Source of the DNA: Nemopilema nomurai
Taxonomy: Eukaryota > Cnidaria > Scyphozoa > Rhizostomeae > Rhizostomatidae
Length of the DNA: 64,000 nt
Assembly: GCA_003864495.1 (NCBI GenBank)
Contig: ML133426.1
Coordinates: forward strand, 1,798,001 to 1,862,000
Reading direction: 5' to 3'
Shown: piece after piece, positions 56,301 through 64,000 of the stretch
Position numbering within the stretch: the stretch's first letter is position 1
Layout: the number at the start of each line of letters is the position of its first letter
The notes under the pieces: generated by a model
Seen by the model: the letters and a program-made list of their open reading frames with translations, nothing else
What the model was told of the DNA's origin: nothing
Database searches by the model: none
Made by a program: the position numbers and the translations under genes

Positions 56301-58090
56301 GTAAACGGAAAATACACACATCACAATACACGTTGACAGGTAATCACACAGCCATTAGAAAACACATCTGGTCTCAACAGGACATCACGCAACCAACACA
56401 TCGCGAAATATATGAAACAAAAAAGCCGACCCCTTAAACCGATCAACTTTGGGGTAGAATGGTTGTGCAATGAAATCCTTGCGAATCAACTTGCAAATAT
56501 AATAAGACATAGGTCAGAAATGTGGAAAAATTGCAAATATTTGCAAAATAGTTGTATGGAATGCGGTTGCAAATACAGCTACAGCTAAACCAGCCCCCGG
56601 TTTCACCAGCCCCCGGTTTCACCAGCCCCCGGTTTCACCAGCCCCCGGTTTCACCAGCCCCCGGTTGATGAACCTGTCAGACAGAGACAAAAGTGGGAGA
56701 TAAAAGAACCTTTGAGAGACGTAAAGAGGTGGTCAAAGTAGGTGATTCGTTGGCCTGGCACTCTGTCTGGTGAAGCGAGAAACGGTTTCGCCGTACAAGC
56801 GTGTAAACAACAGAGCAATTTGTGCCAAAGGACCACGACCTCAGTAGATATTTCAAACGTCAAGGTAAGGGCATTAATTCGCCTTAGAGGCTTGTCTAGG
56901 AAGCATTTCAATTTTGGGGGGCTGGCTGGTTAGGGCGCTTTTATTAAGTTTGTCGATTTTTTTTTGGGGGGGGGGGCGGTTGTAAAAGAGTTAAAACATA
57001 GAATATATAGAAATATATCAGCAATTGGTTGCAGGAAAATTGCTTCTTACGCTTGAAATGTACAAGCGTTCGACTGTATATTAACATTTGAAGCGGTTGG
57101 TTGTACATTATATTGGTAAAGCCATGCTAGAGGGTCAAGCTTAAAAGTCGTTTCACTCAGGCTACCGTTGTATTGTAGCTCAGCACTTAGTTGTATAGGG
57201 TAGGTTGCCAATGATTTCTTTCAAGTGGGCTTCTTCAAGGCCTATTGATTTACTTGTTCTACTGGTTTAGTAGTGATTTCCGTATCTTCCTCCGTTGCAA
57301 GAACCCCCCCCCCCCCCCCGCCCTGGCTTTAGATATTGCAGAAACAAGCTGGTGATAAAAAGACATCGAATTTACACTTACGGCTGCCCCAAATTATCAT
57401 TGTCCAATTCGGGCAGCGTTCCTTTTCTCAGTCTGAACCAATAGCGGACATGCTTCCCGCTACCTCCATGCACAGACGGGGGACACACGCGTCTCACAAA
57501 ACGCACGCCTACTGCGCGCGGTAAGCTGCAAAATTGCTACCCCCGTTTTCGACGTTGATTTGTTGAAATGTTAAAGATGTCCACAAGTGACCACTTGAAG
57601 GTGGCGTTATACTAGACTTTGGGTCATACCCCTTCTAAATGAAAAATGCCCTTTTTGCAAATCAAATCAAAAATGTTACTTGTAATCGGGGCTTTCTGTG
57701 TGTTAATTGTCAGCATGCTTCCATAACTTTAAGAAAAATTGCCACCAGGTATTCATAATTTTTTAATACCTGTTGATCAGAACTTGTCATTATCCAGTAA
57801 ACTCCTTTAAACAGTCCAAAAAGCAAGCGCAGGAAAAAATATCTTACATATAAATCGGAGAAGCTTAGGGCAGGTAAGTGTAACGCCTTTTACCACTGTA
57901 AACAAATTTATTCATTTTTTTCGGGATTTTTTAGCTTTAATTAAATCTCTTCAGTTTTTGTTACTGGTTCAAAGCTGACTTTCTTGGAGTCTTTTCGCTT
58001 ATGTATTCTGTATATATATATATATATATAAACTCATTCTATAAAATGTTTGGACGATAGTATATAAACTCAAAGAAAACAAGTTCGTAA
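53381..58090. other. Repeat-rich intergenic DNA, no confident gene
   Basis: Holds poly-G tracts (about 53682-53692 and 56966-56978), a poly-C tract (about 57305-57318), a (TA)n run (58011-58030), and a small foldback at about 56251-56309 whose ends (CCCCGTTTACA and GTGTAAACGG) resemble Harbinger-type termini. A 72-codon frame without an ATG (54423-54638, +) reads like protein (ELEVFIQTDEEKALISGIP) but was not recognised. Confidence 0.45.
56591..56666. repeat. 16-bp tandem repeat, five units
   Basis: CAGCCCCCGGTTTCAC starts at 56591, 56607, 56623, 56639 and 56655, almost perfectly conserved; the last unit is truncated. Confidence 0.93.
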
Positions 58091-58114
58091 GACGTTTCGC
58101 TTTCGCTTCATCAG
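58091..58114 (-). other. Hammerhead-ribozyme-like core motif (incomplete)
   Basis: On the minus strand the sequence contains CTGATGA, then a GCGAAAGC mini-hairpin, then GAAAC followed by GTC. CUGAUGA plus GAAA flanking a short GNRA-capped stem II matches the conserved catalytic core of hammerhead ribozymes, which are known near the ends of Penelope-like and other retroelements. However, a stem III with the required U-H cleavage site and a stem I partner could not be drawn convincingly. It may be a decayed element end or chance. Confidence 0.35.
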
Positions 58115-58253
58115 TAATAACTTTACAAAACCAGAGGAGCCTACTTATCAACCTGAATTACAATAGGAGCATGTATGCTTCTTTGTCTTAGCTCTGCCTT
58201 GTTGGTATCTGTAGGGGTGGGCGAAAACTTAAGACCTTTGGAGAGCAGGCTTA

Positions 58254-58890
58254 GACTCCGTTTACACTGTCCCGTGCAAGTTTGGAACCGTGACAAAACC
58301 GTCGCGGTTCGCCCTTCCGCTTACACTAGCACAGTGGAACCGAGACGATTCTGCTCTACTATCCGGAATTGTTTTTGCCCTGCTTTGAAAGCGAACAAAT
58401 TTTGTACCGTTACGGTTCCGTTTTTATCGAGGCTTTGATTTTGGCGCAATTTTTTAGACGAGGGAATTGTCAAGATGGCTGTTGAAAATCAAAACAAGTT
58501 TGTCAAATTCCTTATTACCCTGCTAAATTCAGTGATAGCGATCACTGGGCTGAATATATATTTAGCAGCCATTTACGATGGTTAGCACCGTCTTCGCCGT
58601 CTAAAATGATGCCTAGAAGTAAAGCAACCTCTTCGTCTGTCCAAGTGAAGTTTTTATCCTTCTTCTCCGTTTTCGCTTTCATAAAATTTCGAATGTTGAT
58701 TTTGGCGGCAAAATAAAATCCTCGGTTGACGAAATACAGCCTCCTTTGAACACTGATCTACCATCGAATTAAGGTCGTACCGGTACAGTGTAAACGCAAC
58801 GGCTAAACGGAACAATTTGAAACCGCGACAGTGTAAACACTCGCGAACCGTAACGGTAGAAAATTGTCCCGGGACAGTGTAAACGGGGTC
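58254..58890. mobile_element. Third Harbinger-like element, 637 bp, with Myb-like ORF fragment
   Basis: Ends GACTCCGTTTACACTGTCCC and, on the other strand, GACCCCGTTTACACTGTCCC are inverted repeats flanked by TTA on both sides (58251-58253 and 58891-58893), a PIF/Harbinger-type target duplication. A minus-strand frame from ATG 58682 to stop 58542 encodes 46 residues including FTWTDEEVALLLGIILDG and RKWLLNIY, matching the start of the Myb/SANT-like DNA-binding protein typical of Harbinger elements. No transposase. Secondary copies of ACAGTGTAAACG lie inside the right arm. Confidence 0.87.
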
Positions 58891-58893
58891 TTA

Positions 58894-59339
58894 TTTCATC
58901 TCCTGACAATGCCCTCTTTGATGTGTTGATAACATTCTGGCTGATAAACCTTCCTGCTACTCTTCCATTTGCTCGAACCATTTCCGCTGCCCTATCATCG
59001 GTTTGCACACACTCATCCGAAGTAGAAGCCATCATAAAAGAAGACACATCTGTTTCCTGGGAAGGCAAGTCACCACCATCGAATTCATCCCGATTATGGT
59101 GATCCGTTGTCTTAGAGGAGCATAACTGAGCTTCTGTCATCTTTAGGTTATACGAATAATGACAATTAAAATAATGACAATAATAATAATAATGGAAACA
59201 TTTCATTTTTCAATTCAACTTAAACTACAACTACAAATCTCACTATTACAAGGTAATTTGTAATTGGCTAGCCTGGTTTTACAAGAAAAAACTATAACAA
59301 TCGTAAGGTAAAAGGAAAAACTGAGAAAAATAAAATAAA
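58894..59339. other. Noncoding, short AAT tracts
   Basis: Contains a small (AAT)n tract near 59180. A minus frame through 58769-59206 spans the element boundary and is not considered a gene. Confidence 0.4.
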
Positions 59340-61168
59340 ATAAAACAACTAAAGTTAAAAAGGATGTAATTCCGGATTTGTCCATGGCTTATTTTTGCAA
59401 CAAAATATGTAGTACGTAGTACGGATGGCAATGTTGGAAAGTTTAGAAATGAGATACTGTTTTTGTTGCTGATTGATGGAGAGAGAGTCACACATTTTGA
59501 AGAATGAATTGCAGGAATTGCCGAAGATGCCAAGAGAGCTCATAGAAAGATTAACAAAGGAGACACATTTGAACTGCCGCTGTAAACCAGATAAGAGAGG
59601 AGCATACTTGCTGTGTTTTCTTGTAGCATTTGTCTCAAGATTGGATTCGAAGCCAACAGTTAGCTCTAAAATGTAGAGGTAATTGTTGTTAGTCCTCAAG
59701 AGAAGATCAGGGCGAAGGTTTTCTCCAGTTATGATTGATGGTGAAAGAAAGCCAGGTATATCAGCGTAGATGGTAGATTCATTGACAGCTTTTAGTGACG
59801 TAGCTAGAAAGTTTAGGATAGAGTTATGTCGCCAGGTGTATCGGCCTTGTTCCAGATATGTTTTGCAGCCAGCAACAACATGAAGGAGTGTTTCTGGCAG
59901 AAAACAGAAAGAACAGTCAGAGGTCTGGCTCAAGTTCCATTTTTCAGGTTTTTCTGTGTGGCAAGGGTATTGTTCAGGTACCTTATGGTGAAATTGAAAA
60001 TATTCTGAGGCATGCTACTTTGCACCTTGGACCAAAGTTTGTTTATTTGTGGAAGATTCTGGTTAAAGAGATGTGATAATAAAGATCTTGGGAGGTTAGG
60101 ATGTTTTGCAGACGATCTTTATGCTCATGCTGGACAGCCTTTAATGCTTCTTTGGTGTTCCTATATATATCATATTGTATATTTGTGCCACTGCTGGTAT
60201 TTTTCCATAAAGAGCGAATGTTATCGTTTGGTGAAGATTTCAATGCGTTTCGTAAAACTGTTTGACACTGTAGGAATTTGGTGGATGGTAAAGTTAGGCT
60301 GAGTCCAAACTGGTTTTTAGAAAGAATAATGCTACTCAAGGTAGCACTTATTGGGAGGTCGAGCCACTGGCGATGTATTTGGATACAAGGTTGTCAAGAT
60401 TCTCGACAACCCACGTCTTTGAAAGATCTGCTACAGTAAGGTTCCAGGAAATTTTAGAAAGAACGAAGTTGTGATAAAGACGTAGCTTATTTTTTGCATG
60501 AAGAGGCTGGGAATCGATTTGTTTAAGCATGTTTGACAGTGATGATAAAAGGTCAGATTTATGTTCTTGGTTTGTCATTTCAAAGTCAAAATGACGACCG
60601 AGGTACTTGAAAGAGTTTCCATTCGAGACAGATGGGATAGGTTTGTTGTTTATGAAAAGCTTAGGTTGATACTGAAGAGAACGTGTGGAAAATTTCTTTA
60701 TTCCAAAAGTGATGCATTTATCGACACGTATGATCATGTTAGCCCATTGGCACCAGCGAGTGAAACAATTCAGTAGAAGTTGGTTTTCTTTCTCATTGCT
60801 GGTGATAACGGCAGCATCGTCTGCGAATTGAAACCAATGGACTGGTTGAAACATACGGTCGTTCTGATCAGGTAGGGAAAACCCTAACTGTTTGTATTTT
60901 TCATCTTTTATGTACTGTATGAATGTGTTGAAGCATAGATTAAATAGTAGGGGACTGAGGCAGTCGCCTTGAAGCACACCACGACGGACTGGAATAGCAG
61001 GAGTATTATAGTGGCTTGTGATGATAGAGGTTTTAAAATCGGTGTAAAGGCTAGAGATAAGAAGCTGTATGTTGTCAGGGATATGATGATAAGACAGTAT
61101 AGTGGGTATCAAATTATGATGTACTTCGCCAAAGGCATTTTTGAGATCAAGAAGAGTGACAACCAACC
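59340..61168 (-). mobile_element. 5'-truncated non-LTR retrotransposon with RT and restriction-like endonuclease
   Basis: Minus-strand frames 61168-60348, about 60390-60043 and 59933-59355 form one decayed ORF. The first is reverse transcriptase: LLDLKNAFGEV, RRGVLQGDCLSPLLFNLCF and the catalytic FADDAAV box. The last has a CCHC-type knuckle (CSFCFLPETLLHVVAGC), then RYTWRHNSIL and RPDLLLRTNNNYLYILELTV, the PD-(D/E)xK-like motif of restriction-like endonucleases. RT followed by C-terminal RLE is the layout of the R2/NeSL/R4 group of LINEs. Frame changes near 60385, 60055 and 59940 inactivate it. The N-terminal half is missing: the 5' end stops at an (AAT)n tract. The 3' end is near an (AAAAT)n tail at about 59330-59345. 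Confidence 0.9.
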
Positions 61169-61170
61169 AG

Positions 61171-61233
<63 letters not shown>
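61169..61233. repeat. (AAT)n microsatellite
   Basis: About 20 uninterrupted trinucleotide units, directly at the 5' truncation point of the LINE. It is the source of spurious poly-Asn and poly-Ile frames on either strand. Confidence 0.97.
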
Positions 61234-63152
61234 TAATGATAATAATAGAAAAAATAACAATGATAATAATAACGCGTCATGACCAGTATATCTACAGAGA
61301 GGCTCTTCATCTGGTCGCGAGAAATACTTTACAAGGTTTTACATAATATCAGCCTGATATTATCAGGTTTTTCTCTTTATATCAACAAGAAGCGTGTTAG
61401 CAATGTTTGACATCTTTGTTTACTCAATAGAAGTGAATAACCTGTATAGTTTCCTGGTCGATCCTTACCCAAAGCAACATTCTACAGAGCTCTTGCCTCT
61501 TTTTTCAACAGAAACATTAAGAAAACTTTCACCAGACAAGAAACCCCTGGCACTGTGAGCAGATATCTTGTCGGAGTTATCTCATTCTGGATTGTTCCAG
61601 TTATCACTCCGATAACATTAGGACTCCTGACTTCTCTATTGCTCTGTTGATTACATGGTCAACACCTAAGCCACGTGTAGCTACTTTTAATTTAAAAACC
61701 AACATGTTTCCTTTCTATACGACTTCCACATCTCAGGATCAGAAGTATCTAGTCTCTAGCACACATTTATAAATTGTTGGCAAGACGGAACTTAACCAGT
61801 TTGCAAGATTTAATTTCCAGTTCTCTACTCTGGATGCTTCAATGAAATTTAGACGACATTGCACTTTTTTCAAATTAATCTTTAGAAAAAGCGTTTGTGG
61901 AATATATCTGATTCTTTCTCACTGTGTTAAAGGTTAAATCTGTCCGTCTTGCCTACTGGGATAGTCAAAATGCAAATCCTTTAAATCTAGCAAAGTTATT
62001 GTGTGAGCTCCAACATGAAAATCCAGCGAGAATGTAAAACATTATAAGCAAGATACCATTCAGCGAAACGTTCGTCGCGTGCGGCCACCAATTGGTGAGT
62101 TTTTTGCCTTGAGATAAGTCAAAAAACAAATTGTTTTGTGTTTTGGCGAGTCAGGTTTGTCGAAATCTCCAGCTCTAGTAAAGTTTCTTATTTCGTGGTT
62201 GCAGGGATTTGTGATTTTATGAGAAATGCCATAATACTAGGGTTATACATGTGCATGGGCAATATATAGCTTCAACTTAAAGTTACATGCAAAGAAAAGG
62301 CACCTGGATAAGTACGTTGCATATTTGTCTTCAACATTCAAGAAGTTTTTGTCTATTTGTAATCTAGCTTGGCTTGATCCTTTCTATTTGAAAGAATAAC
62401 TTGTCAAGTCAGTTGTGTCAAGCTAGTGGGTTCGACACGTGCTCTATCTTTCAGTTCTCACCTTTTTCAATCAACAAAGCCAACTGAAGTTTAGCTTATT
62501 ATTTCTTTTTTAATTCAACCTGAAAAAGGCTTCCAGCGATTTTCAAATTCCAGGCACTTGATTTGGTCTAATTAATTTGGTTTTGAACCGGGATGTAACG
62601 TTACAATAACTCATTTGGCAAGTTAAACTTGAGTGAAAATTTAATATGGCCTACCAATATGAAAAGTGCGGACTATCAGCAGAAATTCAAAATGCTATAA
62701 ATTCAGAGCAAAAATGGGGTTTTCAGCAATCTTTGACAGGTAAATAAGCTGTTTATCATTGTCCACTTGCAATAATAAGCCAATGCTGAGAAACTAGGCA
62801 CTTACCAATGCTGGTTCTTAATTAATCTTATAGTAATATTCTGCATTTTAATTGCCAGTTGCGATTTTGTTACTGTAACGCATCTCGCCAAATACAAATT
62901 GAAATGGAATTTAATTCAGATTTGCAAAAAATCCTTCTTTTGACCTTCTGCATGGCGACCTACGTAGAAGGTTGTCGAAAGTGCACAAACTGTTGCCAAA
63001 TTATCTTTTTGCTAATTTTCATCCGTGCTATGTGATTTCACTCAATTTAACTGTGTCTGTATTTTGAAATTTCTCTTCTGATCTAATTCTCTCTACACGG
63101 CAAAGCATTTATCGGCAGCCCCTTCATGTGTGAACCCTGTTTTGTTTTTCAG
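61234..63152. other. Intergenic / upstream of the galactosyltransferase gene
   Basis: No gene recognised. Probably includes upstream 5' UTR exon(s) of the downstream gene because its coding exon is preceded by a clear acceptor (TTGTTTTTCAG, ending 63152). Confidence 0.4.
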
Positions 63153-63167
63153 ATTAAGCAGTATGCA

Positions 63168-63479
63168 ATGGATTTTTTACAGTGGAGAATCGGATTGGTC
63201 CTCTTGATCTTGGGTGCAGTGCAGATTTTAGTCTTGTATAAGCTTTCCTCGTATTCTGGCCTAAAGAAAGTAAAATATGTGAAGCATCACTTGCGAGAAA
63301 CGGCAACTAAAATGGGTGATTTGAACAATAATCCTATCTATTCCAAGTTCAATATAGCACGGCAGCCAAACAGGACGAAGGTCAACCTTCTTATTATTGT
63401 TTCGACATCTCCGAGGAGATCTGACAGACGATCAGCTATCAGAGGAACCTGGTGGAAGGAGTGCAAGAATATTCAAAAG
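63168..63479 (+). CDS. Beta-1,3-galactosyltransferase family (GT31), first coding exon only
   Basis: Golgi type II membrane glycosyltransferase that extends glycans with a beta-1,3-linked sugar (family knowledge). The exon spans 63153-63479; the ATG at 63168 starts 104 residues. A short cytoplasmic segment (MDFLQWR) precedes a signal anchor (IGLVLLILGAVQILVLY), then a stem with a possible N-glycosylation site (NRT). It then has VNLLIIVSTSP and RRSAIRGTWW, the first conserved block of the GT31 catalytic domain. A GT donor follows Lys104. The DxD motif and the rest of the domain must be in exons beyond the window; the 63480-64000 sequence shows no matching exon. An in-frame start at 63126 lies before the splice acceptor and was rejected. 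The exact acceptor sugar cannot be told. Confidence 0.85.
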
Positions 63480-64000
63480 GTAGCAATACTTATTCTCTTG
63501 AGTGTTTCAGAACTGTGAAAAGCTAGCACCTTCGCCCTGCGAAAACAGTTCGTAACATCATGGGGTTGGGGTTTTCATGACAGTAATAACCGAGAAGGAT
63601 AGTGTTGAAGGCCATCCAAAACAAATATTATTTACTTGCTAGAATGCAAATGGGGCGTTCAATAATCAAGTCAGCCTAATAACGGGGCTATATAAAGAAG
63701 TTGATAAAAAACCTTTATTTTTCAACGAATGTATCGTCAGAAGCGGGAAATATATCCTATCGCCAGACATGACAAGGGAAATGTATAGTTACGTGTCGTT
63801 AACAGGAACTGGAAACCAGAAAATGATTTACGTCCAAGGCTGGTCGCCCTCTATTCATGCTTTAATGAAAGTTTCCTGCTTTCTCTACCGTTTTCACGAT
63901 AGATTGACAAAACGTTGCCCCATTGTCCAACTAATGCCTCGATTCGTTTCTCAGTGTTTGTTTTAGAGGGACAATTATGTTTTGGTACATTATCTGGAGA
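63480..64000. other. Intron of the galactosyltransferase gene
   Basis: Follows the splice donor at 63480. No GT31 exon is recognised. A frame at 63640-63966 is open but does not match the family. Confidence 0.5.

Noticed and set aside
60969..61346. Poly-Asn + frame
   Set aside because: Produced by the (AAT)n microsatellite and the antisense of the LINE.
63769..63966. 65-codon frame as a second galactosyltransferase exon
   Set aside because: Does not carry the expected GT31 blocks; it lies in the intron after the donor at 63480.

Overview
This is a eukaryotic, animal nuclear sequence: AT-rich, with multi-exon genes, GT-AG and a few GC-AG introns, and copious transposon debris. Exon-by-exon reading recovers conserved metazoan genes (SUPT16H, TFAM, AP5M1, AK7), a class A GPCR and a beta-1,3-galactosyltransferase. 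Short introns, Harbinger-like, hAT and restriction-like-endonuclease LINE relics, and a single-exon orphan GPCR fit a cnidarian, most likely an anthozoan such as a stony coral. That assignment is inference; no species-diagnostic sequence was recognised.

Layout. 1-6540 (+): 3' thirteen exons of SUPT16H, the large FACT histone chaperone subunit, followed by a 32-bp minisatellite and a poly(A) signal. 9640-15779 (+): a probable secreted, GPI-anchored laminin-G-like protein whose signal-peptide exon seems to lack one base; its large intron holds two abutting ~640-bp Harbinger-like elements. 18618-18809: a 96%-identical copy of its second exon carrying a nonsense codon. 19717-20893 (+): two-exon TFAM. 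23718-24452 (+): an unrecognised acidic protein. 24800-31720: gene-poor. 31722-32717 (+): orphan GPCR. 34387-41649 (-): AP5M1 (mu subunit of AP-5), with a 50-bp tandem duplication that breaks one exon. 42756-51450 (-): complete 19-exon AK7, a ciliary adenylate kinase. 51746-53380 (+): decayed hAT transposase. 53400-58000: repeats and little else. 58254-58890: a third Harbinger-like element. 59340-61168 (-): truncated RLE-type LINE ending at an (AAT)n tract. 63168-63479 (+): first coding exon of a beta-1,3-galactosyltransferase that runs off the window.

The genes do not form a pathway; they are independent housekeeping, organelle, trafficking, cilium and surface genes. No undescribed multi-gene system was found. 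The most interesting signals are the AP5M1 frameshifting duplication, the broken signal-peptide exon plus nonsense-bearing exon duplicate of the laminin-G-like gene, and three Harbinger-like elements of nearly equal length, two of which retain pieces of a Myb/SANT-like reading frame.
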